Notes under the pieces: model-generated | Databases searched by the model: none | What the model was told of the DNA's origin: nothing | The model's input: the letters and a program-made list of their open reading frames with translations, nothing else | Made by a program: the position numbers and the translations under genes | Origin: Leptolyngbyaceae cyanobacterium C42_A2020_001 | GTDB taxonomy: Bacteria > Cyanobacteriota > Cyanobacteriia > Leptolyngbyales > Leptolyngbyaceae | Reading direction: 5' to 3' | Assembly: GCA_015272515.1 (NCBI GenBank) | Contig: JACYLN010000036.1 | Coordinates: forward strand, 29,160-93,159 | Length of the DNA stretch: 64,000 nucleotides | Shown here: positions 27,384-36,089 of the stretch, piece by piece | Layout: each line of letters opens with the position of its first letter | Position numbering within the stretch: the stretch's first letter is position 1

Positions 27384-29030
27384 ATGGGCGAAATGAATAC
27401 CGCTGAATTACTGGTTCAGTGTCTGGAAAACGAAGGAGTTGAATACGTTTTTGGGTTGCCAGGTGAAGAAAATCTTCATGTTTTAGAAGCACTCAAGCAC
27501 TCAAGTATTCAATTCATTACGACTCGGCACGAACAGGGCGCTGCCTTTATGGCGGATGTATATGGTCGCTTAACAGGCAAGGCAGGCGTTTGCCTATCTA
27601 CCCTGGGACCAGGCGCAACCAACCTGATGACAGGTGTAGCAGATGCCAATCTTGATCGTGCTCCGCTTGTTGCTATTACTGGACAAGTTGGAACTGATCG
27701 GATGCATATCGAATCGCACCAATACCTGGATCTGGTTGCCATGTTCGCGCCCGTAACTAAATGGAACGCCCAAGTTGTTCGACCCAGCAATACTCCCGAA
27801 ATTGTGCGTAAGGCATTTAAGATTGCCCAAACCGAAAAACCCGGTGCTGTGCATATTGACGTGCCAGAAAATATTGCTGCCATGCCAGTCATTGGTAAGC
27901 CGTTGGCAAAAGATGGTCAGGCAAAAACCTACGCTGCATTCTCCAGCATTGAGAAGGCGGCTGAACTCATCTCCAAAGCTAGCAACCCGCTGATCTTGGT
28001 CGGGAATGGGGCAATTCGCTCAAATGCCAGTAAAATGCTGACTGATTTTGCGACCCGCCTCAATATTCCAGTTGCCAATACGTTTATGGGCAAAGGGGTG
28101 ATTCGTTACACCCATCCCCTGGCGCTGTGGGCAGTGGGTTTGCAGCAGCGAGACTATATCAATTGTGGCTTCGATCGCTCCGATCTGATCATATGCGTCG
28201 GTTATGACCTGATTGAGTATTCACCGAAGAAGTGGAATCCTACTGGCTCAATCCCTATTATTCATGTTGGCATGACACCTGCGGAAGTAGACAGTAGCTA
28301 CATTCCCGAAGTGGAAGTTGTTGGAGATATTTCTGATTCGTTGCAGGAGATTTTGGCGCGGGCGGATCGCACGGGACAGCCTGAACCCTACGCCCTGGAA
28401 CTACGGGCAGATATCTTAAAGGATTATCTCTATTACTCCAAAGATGATAGTTTCCCGGTGAAGCCGCAGAAGATTGTGTATGATGTGCGCCAGGTGATGG
28501 GGGCGGATGACATTTTGATTTCTGATGTGGGTGCCCATAAGATGTGGATGGCGCGGCATTATCATTGCGAACGTCCCAACACTTGTATTATTTCCAATGG
28601 GTTTGCAGCGATGGGGATTGCCATTCCAGGGGCGATCGCAGCGAAATTAGTTCACCCCGAACATAAGGTAATTGCAGTCACGGGCGATGGCGGTTTTATG
28701 ATGAATTGCCAGGAATTGGAAACGGCAAAACGAGTGGGAACGCCCTTTGTCACGTTAATTTTCAACGATGGTGGGTATGGCTTGATCGAGTGGAAGCAGC
28801 ATAACCAGTTTGGGGAATCGGCATTTATCAAGTTTGGCAATCCAGATTTTGTCAAATTTGCTGAAAGCATGGGTTTGAAAGGCTATCGGGTGGAGGCTTG
28901 CACGGATCTGGTGCCCATTCTCAAAGATGCGTTAGAGCAAGACATTCCAACGGTGATTGATTGCCCGGTGGATTATCAGGAAAACCTGCGCTTCTCTCAA
29001 CGGGCAGGCGATTTAAGCTGTGTGATTTGA
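27384..29030 (+). CDS. Acetolactate synthase-like ThDP-dependent enzyme (large subunit type)
   Basis: A 548-aa thiamine-diphosphate enzyme. The N-terminal domain has the catalytic glutamate E50 (TTRHEQGAAFMADVYGRLTG), the middle domain is the IlvB type (PLILVGNGAIRSN), and the C-terminal domain has the cofactor motif GDGGFMMNCQELETA ... NDGGYG. Members condense two pyruvates to acetolactate, either for branched-chain amino acids or in an acetoin pathway. The GDGG/NDGG motif and length look more like stand-alone catabolic AlsS-type enzymes than IlvB, and no ilvN regulatory subunit is adjacent. The precise substrate is uncertain. Its 3' end overlaps the convergent kinase gene by 18 bases. Confidence 0.85.
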   Translation: MGEMNTAELLVQCLENEGVEYVFGLPGEENLHVLEALKHSSIQFITTRHEQGAAFMADVYGRLTGKAGVCLSTLGPGATNLMTGVADANLDRAPLVAITGQVGTDRMHIESHQYLDLVAMFAPVTKWNAQVVRPSNTPEIVRKAFKIAQTEKPGAVHIDVPENIAAMPVIGKPLAKDGQAKTYAAFSSIEKAAELISKASNPLILVGNGAIRSNASKMLTDFATRLNIPVANTFMGKGVIRYTHPLALWAVGLQQRDYINCGFDRSDLIICVGYDLIEYSPKKWNPTGSIPIIHVGMTPAEVDSSYIPEVEVVGDISDSLQEILARADRTGQPEPYALELRADILKDYLYYSKDDSFPVKPQKIVYDVRQVMGADDILISDVGAHKMWMARHYHCERPNTCIISNGFAAMGIAIPGAIAAKLVHPEHKVIAVTGDGGFMMNCQELETAKRVGTPFVTLIFNDGGYGLIEWKQHNQFGESAFIKFGNPDFVKFAESMGLKGYRVEACTDLVPILKDALEQDIPTVIDCPVDYQENLRFSQRAGDLSCVI

Positions 29031-30293
29031 TTGGCGGGGCAGTCGCACTGTAAAGGTGGTGCCGTGTCCTACTTTGCTTTGAACCGCGATCTCGCCCTGC
29101 TGCAAATCCACAAATTTCTTGACGATACTGAGTCCTAATCCAGTACCGGGAATGTTGCTGACGTTGCGCCCGCGGTGAAACGGTTCAAACAGGTAGGGGA
29201 TGTCGTCGGCTGGAATGCCGATGCCCTGATCTTTCACCTGGAACGTGAACTGCTCATCTCGGCAGGTGAGCTTGAACTGGATTGGACAGTTTGCGGGAGA
29301 ATAGCGAACCGAATTCGCCAAAATGTTGGTCAAGATCGATCGCAGTAACCGTTCATCGATAAGAGCTGAAAGCGTTTTGCGCTGGCAAATGAAGTGAATT
29401 GGGTTTGCGGGGGCGATCGCCTGCATTTCTTCTACCAGTTGGCGACAGAACTCTACCAAGTTCAAAGAGACGGGCTGAAGTTCAATTTTTTTCGCCTCTA
29501 CTTTCCCAATGACGAGAATGTCGTCGATCATCTGCGTCATGCGATCGACGTTGGTGTGAATATCGCTGAAGTGCTGGGTCTTTTGCTGGGGTTGAAGTTG
29601 TTCGTCGTAGCGATCGAGGTAGGACACCGACAGCAAAATGTTATTCAGCGGGTTGCGAAACTCGTGACACACCATCGAAACCAGGCGCGACTTGAGTTCG
29701 TTCAATTCTTGCAGTTGAGCGTTGAGCTGTTGCAATTCGGCAGTGCGTTCCTGCACTTTCAGTTCCAGTTCTTCGTTGGCTTGTTGCAGCACGGTTTCTG
29801 CCCACTTGCGCTGGGTAATGTCGCGAAAGGCAATGACTGCGCCGATCAGTTTGCCCTGCTCATCGTGCATGGGTGTGCTGATATATTCCACGGGAAAACA
29901 AGAGCCATCCTTGCGCCAAAACACTTCGTCGTTGACTCGGTGCACAATTCCATCCTGGAATGCGGCATAAATTGGGCAGGCTTGCAGGGGATAGGATGTT
30001 CCATCGGCATGGGAGTGATGCAGAATCGCGTGCATCGATCGCCCAATCAGTTCTTCTACTGTCCAGCCAATCATCGCTGCCGCTGCTGGGTTCACGAAGG
30101 TGACGTTGCCGTGCAGATCCACGCCGTACACGCCATCTCCTACAGAATTCAGAATAAGCTGATGCTGCCGCCGCAGGGTTTCCAGGTTGGTGTTGATGCT
30201 GGGCGGTTCATGCTCAAGGATTGGCAAGGAATCGGATAAAGGGAAGACTGGTTGCGGTTGGGCGCGATCGCGATGCAAAGATTGCTGTCCCAT
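29013..30293 (-). CDS. Soluble PAS-domain sensor histidine kinase
   Basis: A 426-aa kinase without membrane segments. There is a PAS domain at about residues 40-165 (ILNSVGDGVYGVDLHGNVTF), a coiled-coil linker (about 165-200), a dimerisation domain with the phospho-acceptor H210 (SMVCHEFRNPLN), and an ATPase domain with N-box (TNILANSVRYSP), G1 (VKDQGIGIP) and G2 (GTGLGLSIVKKF). It is divergent from the response-regulator gene, and the pair is likely to work together. The signal is unknown. The nearby cyanate genes suggest nitrogen- or carbon-related sensing, as an inference only. Confidence 0.93.
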   Translation of the reverse strand: MGQQSLHRDRAQPQPVFPLSDSLPILEHEPPSINTNLETLRRQHQLILNSVGDGVYGVDLHGNVTFVNPAAAAMIGWTVEELIGRSMHAILHHSHADGTSYPLQACPIYAAFQDGIVHRVNDEVFWRKDGSCFPVEYISTPMHDEQGKLIGAVIAFRDITQRKWAETVLQQANEELELKVQERTAELQQLNAQLQELNELKSRLVSMVCHEFRNPLNNILLSVSYLDRYDEQLQPQQKTQHFSDIHTNVDRMTQMIDDILVIGKVEAKKIELQPVSLNLVEFCRQLVEEMQAIAPANPIHFICQRKTLSALIDERLLRSILTNILANSVRYSPANCPIQFKLTCRDEQFTFQVKDQGIGIPADDIPYLFEPFHRGRNVSNIPGTGLGLSIVKKFVDLQQGEIAVQSKVGHGTTFTVRLPRQSNHTA

Positions 30294-30326
30294 AACGAAG
30301 CAGAAGTTAAGACCAAAAACCTCACT

Positions 30327-30340
30327 TCACTATATAGTGA
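30327..30340. promoter_or_regulatory. Perfect 14-base palindrome between the kinase and regulator genes
   Basis: TCACTATATAGTGA is fully self-complementary and lies 34 bases upstream of the kinase start and 120 bases upstream of the regulator start. In a divergent intergenic region this is a good candidate operator, possibly for autoregulation by the neighbouring AraC-type regulator. AraC-type proteins usually bind direct repeats, so a different binding protein is also possible. Confidence 0.35.
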
Positions 30341-30460
30341 CTCTTGCCCTATTCCTCGATCCCCTTTTTCCTCTAAGCAGATCGTAGCGATCGCTACTAC
30401 GTCGATCCCGGTCAACTTCTTAACTGGATTGTAACCCTTGCTGTCCAGTGCTGAAAAACC

Positions 30461-31240
30461 ATGAAAACAATTCTGGTAATTGAGGATGAAGCGCAGACAC
30501 GAGATATTTTTTCACGCTGCTTAGAGTTTGAAGGGTTTCGAGCGATCGCCGCCGAGAGTGGCTCAACCGGCATCCAACTGGCTCAAACCCATCTGCCCGA
30601 CCTGATCGTGTGCGATATCATGATGCCCGATCTGGATGGGTATGCCGTATTGTCTGCCCTGCGCCAGGAAGCCGTAACTGCTGCCATTCCGGTCATTTTC
30701 TTGACTGCTAAAGTCACGATGGCAGATCTGCGTCAGGGGATGGCATTGGGAGCCGATGATTACTTGACCAAGCCCTGCACGGTGGAGCAGTTTTTAGCCG
30801 CGATCGCGACTCGCCTCACCCGCCAGGAAACCCTCAAACACTGGTACAGTCGCTCTACTAAATCAAATTCTATCAAAACTGCGCCCCTCTTCCCCGACTG
30901 CCCCAAGCTGGAAACCGTATTTCAGTTCATTGAAGCGCACTATGCCGAATCACTCACCCTTAAAGATGTGGCGCAAGCGGTGGGCTATTCACCTGCCTAT
31001 CTCACCAGTTTGATGCAAACTCTGACAGGGCGCACGGTGAAACAGTGGATTACGGAACGGCGGATGGTAGAGGCGCGATCGCTGTTGCGGCATTCTGCCC
31101 AATCGGTGAGCCAGATCGCCGAAGCCGTGGGTTACTCGGATGTGTGCTACTTCATCCGGCAGTTTCGGCAGGTGCATGGAGAGTCGCCGCAGGCATGGCG
31201 CAAAGCTCCAGAGAAAGTGATTGGGGCTGCCGCAAGTTAG
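30461..31240 (+). CDS. Response regulator with AraC-type DNA-binding domain
   Basis: A 259-aa protein. The receiver domain (residues 1-120) has the acidic pair E8/D9, phospho-acceptor D52 (LIVCDIMMPDLDG) and K104 (DDYLTKPC). The C-terminal domain (about 150-250) has two helix-turn-helix motifs of the AraC family (LTLKDVAQAVGYSPAYLTSL and QIAEAVGYSDVCYFIRQFR). It is the likely partner of the divergent PAS kinase. It stands about 100 bases before cynA on the same strand and may regulate or be co-transcribed with the cyanate genes. I see no NtcA-type GTA-N8-TAC site in the spacer. Confidence 0.93.
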   Translation: MKTILVIEDEAQTRDIFSRCLEFEGFRAIAAESGSTGIQLAQTHLPDLIVCDIMMPDLDGYAVLSALRQEAVTAAIPVIFLTAKVTMADLRQGMALGADDYLTKPCTVEQFLAAIATRLTRQETLKHWYSRSTKSNSIKTAPLFPDCPKLETVFQFIEAHYAESLTLKDVAQAVGYSPAYLTSLMQTLTGRTVKQWITERRMVEARSLLRHSAQSVSQIAEAVGYSDVCYFIRQFRQVHGESPQAWRKAPEKVIGAAAS

Positions 31241-31346
31241 AACCGAAAAAAAATCCTACTTTCTCAAAAATGGCTCCAGTGTCATCTCCCCAAGCTCCTG
31301 ATACTGTACTAAACAACCGCAAACGAGCAAACCTGTGGCTTCTCCT

Positions 31347-32915
31347 ATGAATGCATTAATCCATGATTTTTCCCAAGCATCGCTTCGATGTCCTTGCGGT
31401 GGCACTCATCTGCCAACCGACCACTGGAAGTACACGGAAGGGATGCCTCAAGACCCGGTGGATTTGATCGATGACTTGATCAAGATGGGATTGTATAAAT
31501 CTGATGTATTGTCATTGGCGAATAGCCTGACTGGTGCCGAGTTTCGCAAAGAGTTGTTTTTGCAGCAAGCGTCGGGGGGAAGTTCGGTTCGCAGGCAGTT
31601 TTGCGAAGAATTGATCAAAGAGGCGGGTGGATTTGAAGAAGCGTTCACCGCTGCCTTTGGTCCCCATGCGGCAGAATTTTTTGGCAACACGATCAAGCGG
31701 GGCAGCTACAGCCGTCGGGAGTTTATGAAGCGGGTTGTGGCATCGGCAGCGCTGGTGGGAATGGCAAGTTGCGCCTCCCAGCAAAAGCCGGAAGCAGAAT
31801 CTTCTCCAGCCGCTACAGGGGGCGGCAATCTGGAGAAAAAAGACCTGACGATTGGCTTCATTCCCATTACTTGCGCTACGCCAATTGTGATGTCTGACCC
31901 GCTCGGCTTTTACGAACGGTATGGACTGAAGGTAACAGTCAAGAAAATGCCCAACTGGGCGGCGGTGCGAGATTCGGCGATCGCCGGTGAACTGGATGCT
32001 TATCACATGCTTTCTCCAATGCCCATTTCGATCACGATGGGGTTGGGGTCTGCCGCCTTCCCAATCAAGCTTGCCAGCATCGAAAATATCAACGGGCAGG
32101 CAATCACCGTAGCGATGAAGCATAAGGACACAGTCAAGGAAGCCAAAGATTTCAAAGGCTTCAAGATCGGTGTGCCGTTCCCCTTCTCGATGCACAATTT
32201 GCTGATCCGCTATTATCTGGCTGCTGGGGGACTCGACCCCGATAAAGATGTGCAAATCAGCCCGGTTCCCCCCCCAGACAGCGTTGCCAAGATGACGGCA
32301 GGTGAACTGGATGCGATGCTGATGCCTGACCCCTTCAACCAGCGGGCGGTGTTTGAGAAAGTCGGCTACATCCACATGCTGAGCAAAGATCTGTGGGATG
32401 GACACCCCTGTTGCGCCTTTGCTGCCAGTCAATCCTGGATTGATGCTAACCCCAACACCTTCCGGGCGGTGAATAAGGCAATTATCGATGCGGCAGCTTA
32501 TGCCAGTAAGGCAGAGAATCGTCCGAAAGTCGCCGAAGCCCTGATTGAGCGCAAGTATTTGAACCAACCTTTCCCTGTGGTGCAGGCAGTGTTGACGGGC
32601 AATTTTGAGAATGGGCTAGGCGAGACGCTGAATGTTCCGGATCGCATTGGTTTCGATCCCTATCCCTGGAAGAGTTTTGCCAAGTGGATCGCGTCTCAAC
32701 TGGTGCGCTGGGATTTGATGCCAGCCGACAAAGCCAAGTACGACCAAATTGCCAACGACATTTTTATGACGGAGCTAGCAGCGGAACTCCAAAAAGAAGT
32801 GGGGCAAACTCCTCCCACTGAAACTGCCAGAGTCGAAAAACTCAAGTTCGATAGCTTTGACCCGGCAAATCCTGCGGCTTACGTGGAAGCTCAGGTCAAG
32901 AAATTTAATGTGTAA
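31347..32915 (+). CDS. cynA: Cyanate/nitrate-type ABC transporter substrate-binding lipoprotein with N-terminal extension
   Basis: The C-terminal 370 residues are a CmpA/NrtA/CynA-family solute-binding protein (LTIGFIPITCATPIVMSDPL; FPFSMHNLLIRYYLAAGG). Association with cynB, cynD and cynS identifies cyanate as the likely substrate. The Tat signal SRREFMK (about residues 122-128) and a lipobox-like LVGMASC (C142) are internal. They are preceded by some 120 residues that include a CPCGGTH motif (C15, C17, H21), an unusual arrangement. I choose the ATG at 31347. A GTG at 31335 would add four residues, and neither has a clear ribosome binding site. Starting inside, near the signal, would lose the twin arginines. 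Confidence 0.85.
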   Translation: MNALIHDFSQASLRCPCGGTHLPTDHWKYTEGMPQDPVDLIDDLIKMGLYKSDVLSLANSLTGAEFRKELFLQQASGGSSVRRQFCEELIKEAGGFEEAFTAAFGPHAAEFFGNTIKRGSYSRREFMKRVVASAALVGMASCASQQKPEAESSPAATGGGNLEKKDLTIGFIPITCATPIVMSDPLGFYERYGLKVTVKKMPNWAAVRDSAIAGELDAYHMLSPMPISITMGLGSAAFPIKLASIENINGQAITVAMKHKDTVKEAKDFKGFKIGVPFPFSMHNLLIRYYLAAGGLDPDKDVQISPVPPPDSVAKMTAGELDAMLMPDPFNQRAVFEKVGYIHMLSKDLWDGHPCCAFAASQSWIDANPNTFRAVNKAIIDAAAYASKAENRPKVAEALIERKYLNQPFPVVQAVLTGNFENGLGETLNVPDRIGFDPYPWKSFAKWIASQLVRWDLMPADKAKYDQIANDIFMTELAAELQKEVGQTPPTETARVEKLKFDSFDPANPAAYVEAQVKKFNV

Positions 32916-33761
32916 GTGAGTCAACTCATGACGAATGACCTACTTCAGCCTGCGATCGCGCCTCAGGCAAAACCATTCCGGTTAAACACCAGCCAAAAAG
33001 CGCTGATCTTGTTTTTCGTGATTCTGGCGGTTTTTCTGGCGTTGTGGGAATTGGGCGCGGCGCTCAAGATCTTTCTGCCGATCATGCCCTCTGCCAGCCA
33101 AACCCTCAAGGATTTTTGGTTCTGGATTTCCGATCCGTTCTTCGACTATGGTCCAAATGACAAAGGGATTGGTTTGTTGCTGCTAACCAGTCTGCGGCGC
33201 GTCATGATCGGGTTTTTGATCGGATCTGCGATCGCTGTTCCCCTCGGCATTCTGATTGGATTATCGCCCGTCGTTTCCCAAGCTGTTGACCCGTTCATCC
33301 AGATTTTGCGCCCGGTATCGCCGCTGGCATGGCTACCGTTGGGGCTGGCACTAATGCGCGATTCTGAAAAAACGGCGCTGTTTGTAATTGCCATTACCAG
33401 TACCTGGCCCACCTTGATGAACACCAAATTTGGCGTGAGCAATGTGGATTCGTCCTATCTGAATGTGGCGAAAACGCTGGGTGCCTCCCGCTGGCGCACG
33501 ATTCGCAAAGTGATTTTGCCTGCGGCGGCACCTAGCATCGTGGCAGGGTTGCGGATCAGCATGGGCATTGCCTGGTTGGTGATTGTGGCAGCAGAAATTC
33601 TGCTCAGTGGCGGCATTGGCTACTTCATCTGGAATGAGTGGAACAATCTGAAAATCACCAGCATCATCACGGCAATTTTGATTGTGGGTTTGGTGGGGGT
33701 GTTGCTGGATCGCTTGTTTGCTTTGTTGCAAAGTTGGGTGTCCTTTGGACAGAGGTCTTAA
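32916..33761 (+). CDS. cynB: Cyanate ABC transporter permease
   Basis: A 281-aa inner-membrane permease of the NrtB/CmpB/SsuC type, with about six membrane segments and the EAA-type loop that contacts the ATPase (SYLNVAKTLGASRWRTIRKV, then ILPAAAPSIVAG). The GTG at 32916 follows the cynA stop directly. An ATG at 32928 is an alternative. It forms the channel with CynD as the ATPase. Confidence 0.9.
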   Translation: MSQLMTNDLLQPAIAPQAKPFRLNTSQKALILFFVILAVFLALWELGAALKIFLPIMPSASQTLKDFWFWISDPFFDYGPNDKGIGLLLLTSLRRVMIGFLIGSAIAVPLGILIGLSPVVSQAVDPFIQILRPVSPLAWLPLGLALMRDSEKTALFVIAITSTWPTLMNTKFGVSNVDSSYLNVAKTLGASRWRTIRKVILPAAAPSIVAGLRISMGIAWLVIVAAEILLSGGIGYFIWNEWNNLKITSIITAILIVGLVGVLLDRLFALLQSWVSFGQRS

Positions 33762-33764
33762 CCT

Positions 33765-34649
33765 ATGCGCTCCTCCTACATCAATCCCGTATCTGCCCCG
33801 ATGGAAACCGCTGCCCATCTTTCGATTCAAAACGTCTCCAAAATTTATCCAGGACGGCGATCGCTGCTGGATAAAACCCTGCGCCGCACTTCCCCCGATT
33901 TCACTGCGATCGCTGACATCGACCTGGAAATTGAACCCAATACCTTTGTCTCGATCATTGGTCCATCGGGCTGCGGCAAATCGACACTGCTCAACATCAT
34001 TGCCGGATTGTCTTACCCCACCACGGGCGCGATCGTCCTCAACGGTAAACCGATTACCGGACCTGGACCCGATCGCGGGGTGGTGTTCCAAAACTATGCC
34101 CTCATGCCCTGGATGACGGTGGCAGAAAATATTCGATTCGCCGTTGAAACGGTCTATCCCGCCATGCCGCTGGCACAGCAGAAGAACATCGTGCACGAAT
34201 ATATCAACCTGGTGGGGTTGCGGAGAGCGGAGCGCAAACATCCCCATGAACTATCTGGTGGCATGAAGCAACGCGTCGGGATTGCCCGTGCTCTGGCGAT
34301 CAATCCTCAAATGCTGCTGATGGATGAACCCTTTGGCGCGTTGGATGCCCTGACTCGTGGCTTTTTGCAAGACGAAATCGAACGCATCTGGGAGCAGGAG
34401 CGCAAAACTGTGATCCTGATTACCCACAGCATCGAAGAAGCCTTATTACTCTCCGACAAGATTGTAATGATGACTCGTGGCCCCGCTGCCCGCATTGCTC
34501 AGGTGCTGGATGTCCCATTTCCTCGCCCCCGCAAGCGCGAACAACTCGACCAATACCCCGAATACCACGAGTTAAAGGCAGCGATGGAACACCATCTTTC
34601 CTTTGAAACCCGTGTGGTTGAAGAATCTCGTATTAAAGCCACCGCTTAG
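33765..34649 (+). CDS. cynD: Cyanate ABC transporter ATP-binding protein
   Basis: A 294-aa ABC ATPase of the NrtD/SsuB type: Walker [10 protein letters not shown] (about residues 66-74), Q-loop ([13 protein letters not shown]), signature [14 protein letters not shown] and Walker [13 protein letters not shown]. It has no fused solute-binding domain, unlike NrtC. An alternative ATG at 33801 would shorten the N-terminus. It starts three bases after cynB. Confidence 0.92.
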   Translation: MRSSYINPVSAPMETAAHLSIQNVSKIYPGRRSLLDKTLRRTSPDFTAIADIDLEIEPNTFVSIIGPSGCGKSTLLNIIAGLSYPTTGAIVLNGKPITGPGPDRGVVFQNYALMPWMTVAENIRFAVETVYPAMPLAQQKNIVHEYINLVGLRRAERKHPHELSGGMKQRVGIARALAINPQMLLMDEPFGALDALTRGFLQDEIERIWEQERKTVILITHSIEEALLLSDKIVMMTRGPAARIAQVLDVPFPRPRKREQLDQYPEYHELKAAMEHHLSFETRVVEESRIKATA

Positions 34650-34671
34650 GAGCACGATGGGTGACCATTTC

Positions 34672-34778
34672 GCCCTCACTTCCCCAACCCTCCTCTTCCA
34701 AATCTGGGCGAGGAGGGAGCTTAAAACTCTTTCCGGCTCCCTTCTCCTAGCATTGGGAGAAGGGCTGGGGATGAGGGC
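34672..34778. repeat. Intergenic palindromic (MITE-like) repeat between cynD and cynS
   Basis: The ends GCCCTCACTTCCCCAACCCT (34672-34691) and AGGGCTGGGGATGAGGGC (34761-34778) are imperfect inverted repeats. The inside carries further paired GGAG/CTCC tracts, so the whole element folds into a long hairpin. Repeats with this flavour (CCCTCA...CCCCAACCCT / AGGGCTGGGGATGAGGGC) are scattered in intergenic regions of many filamentous cyanobacteria. It occupies nearly all of the space between the two genes. Confidence 0.65.
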
Positions 34779-34829
34779 ACACGTTTACTAGCAGAAATAC
34801 AAATTTAGATGAGCTTACAGGAGCGAACC

Positions 34830-35279
34830 ATGCCACAAGCCGAAATTCCCATGATTACCGAGAAGTTACTGACCGCCAAGAAAGCGAAAGGGCTAACTTT
34901 TGCGGATTTAGAAAAAATTCTGGGACGAGATGAAGTCTGGATTGCATCGGTGTTTTATCGTCAATCCACCGCCTCCGAAGATGAAGCCTTGAAGCTGCTG
35001 GAAGCGCTGGGATTGAGCACTGATCTGGCTTCTGAGCTGACGGCTTATCCGGTGAAAGGCTTGGGTCCAATTGTGCCCACCGACCCCCTGATTTACCGTT
35101 TTTACGAAATCATGCAGGTCTACGGCATGGCATTGAAAGACGTAATTCAGGAGAAGTTTGGGGATGGCATCATGAGCGCGATCGATTTTACTTTGGATGT
35201 TGATAAGCAAGAAGATCCAAAGGGCGATCGCGTCGTCGTCACCATGAACGGCAAGTTCTTGTCTTATAAGAAGTGGTAA
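34830..35279 (+). CDS. cynS: Cyanase (cyanate hydratase)
   Basis: Cyanase converts cyanate and bicarbonate to ammonia and CO2 via carbamate. The 149-aa product has an N-terminal helical domain and the C-terminal catalytic domain with R90, E93 ([12 protein letters not shown]) and S116 ([10 protein letters not shown]), which match the E. coli active-site Arg, Glu and Ser. I choose the ATG at 34830, with AGGAG 6 bases upstream, over the ATG at 34809. It ends immediately next to the convergent DUF29 stop. Confidence 0.97.
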   Translation: MPQAEIPMITEKLLTAKKAKGLTFADLEKILGRDEVWIASVFYRQSTASEDEALKLLEALGLSTDLASELTAYPVKGLGPIVPTDPLIYRFYEIMQVYGMALKDVIQEKFGDGIMSAIDFTLDVDKQEDPKGDRVVVTMNGKFLSYKKW

Positions 35280-35744
35280 TTATTCGGGTAAAAAATCATC
35301 TGCCAAAACTTGCGTTAGTTGAAACGGGCACTGCTGCGGAAACGTCTTCATTGGCAAGCCCGTTTCGGCTTTGGCTTGTTTCACCGCTTGGGTGTAGCAT
35401 TCCTCGAAAATCTCTTCCAGGTAGGGGCGGAGGCTGGGCGAGTCGGCAAGGGCATCATTCACGCGTCTGCGATGCTCAAGGATGCTGCCTTCCCAACTTC
35501 CGCTGCGGCATTCCGGTTGATATTGCCACTTCAGCAGATGCAGTAACACAACGATGAAATTGCTTTTCAAACTCCGCCGCTCACGCTTCCCCATATCAGC
35601 AATTTCGTCAATTAAATTTACCCAGTCCACCTGGGCATAGTCACGCTGCTGCAACTGTTCAACCGTGGTTTCAATCCATTGCAAGTAGTCAGTTTCGTAG
35701 AGCATTGGAGAATTTGCCTGAACCGGAGACATGGACGTTTCCAT
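35280..35744 (-). CDS. DUF29 family protein
   Basis: A 154-aa protein with the DUF29 pattern: LYETDYLQWIETTVEQLQQR, VNLIDEIADMGKRERRSL, and LLKWQYQPECRSGSWEGSI. DUF29 proteins are very common in cyanobacteria, often in several copies. Their function is unknown. An internal ATG at 35705 is closer to the family start. The GAAGG upstream of the ATG at 35744 supports the longer form. Confidence 0.85.
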   Translation of the reverse strand: METSMSPVQANSPMLYETDYLQWIETTVEQLQQRDYAQVDWVNLIDEIADMGKRERRSLKSNFIVVLLHLLKWQYQPECRSGSWEGSILEHRRRVNDALADSPSLRPYLEEIFEECYTQAVKQAKAETGLPMKTFPQQCPFQLTQVLADDFLPE

Positions 35745-36089
35745 AAAGCAACCTTCATCCTCTCAGCCATTGTCTTGATTCTAGTCTGCCTCTCATAGTT
35801 TGCATTTAGTGCGCGAAGCAAGGATTACTAATCTTCGCCACCATCCTTGAGCACCTTGAGCACCCAATCCTATGCCTGTTGGGAGATGTCCCGGTGGTGC
35901 TGAGATGTCGTAAATCACATTTCGCGTAATTCCTGCATTAGTCTCAATCTAGTAACATCACTAGGATCTGCTGCAAGAAACAAAATCTTGATCCGAGAAT
36001 CGCTGCTCATGTGGAGGTCAATAGACGCGTAATTTAATACTGCCTCAAATAAAAGGGGCAGTGCGGATAAAGTAATCCAAGTTATTTGT
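35745..36089. other. Intergenic region holding a gene remnant
   Basis: About 345 bases between DUF29 and the FAD oxidoreductase. Apart from the minus-strand remnant at 35915-36010 (separate entry) I see no gene, terminator or RNA. Confidence 0.5.
35915..36010 (-). pseudogene. Remnant of the N-terminus of a KILFLAA(N/D)P-type protein
   Basis: A 31-codon frame, MSSDSRIKILFLAADPSD followed by VTRLRLMQELREM and a stop. Larger cyanobacterial multidomain signalling proteins of the CHAT / effector type often begin with a very similar 'KILFLAANPxDTxRLRLxEExREI' segment. Here it ends at once with TGA and nothing downstream continues the domain, so it looks like a truncated relic. There is no ribosome binding site. 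Confidence 0.5.

Noticed and set aside
27067..27396. 109-aa plus-strand frame before the acetolactate synthase gene
   Set aside because: There is no ribosome binding site or recognisable domain, and it overlaps the well-supported start at 27384.
29394..30239. 281-aa plus-strand frame
   Set aside because: It is fully antisense to the PAS histidine kinase, whose domains are intact. The frame is a by-product of its codon usage.
31512..32567. 351-aa minus-strand frame across cynA
   Set aside because: It is antisense to a clear solute-binding protein and has an unnatural amino-acid composition (His, Gln and Arg rich).
33351..34247. 298-aa minus-strand frame across cynB and cynD
   Set aside because: It is antisense to two convincing ABC-transporter genes, and no domain is recognisable.
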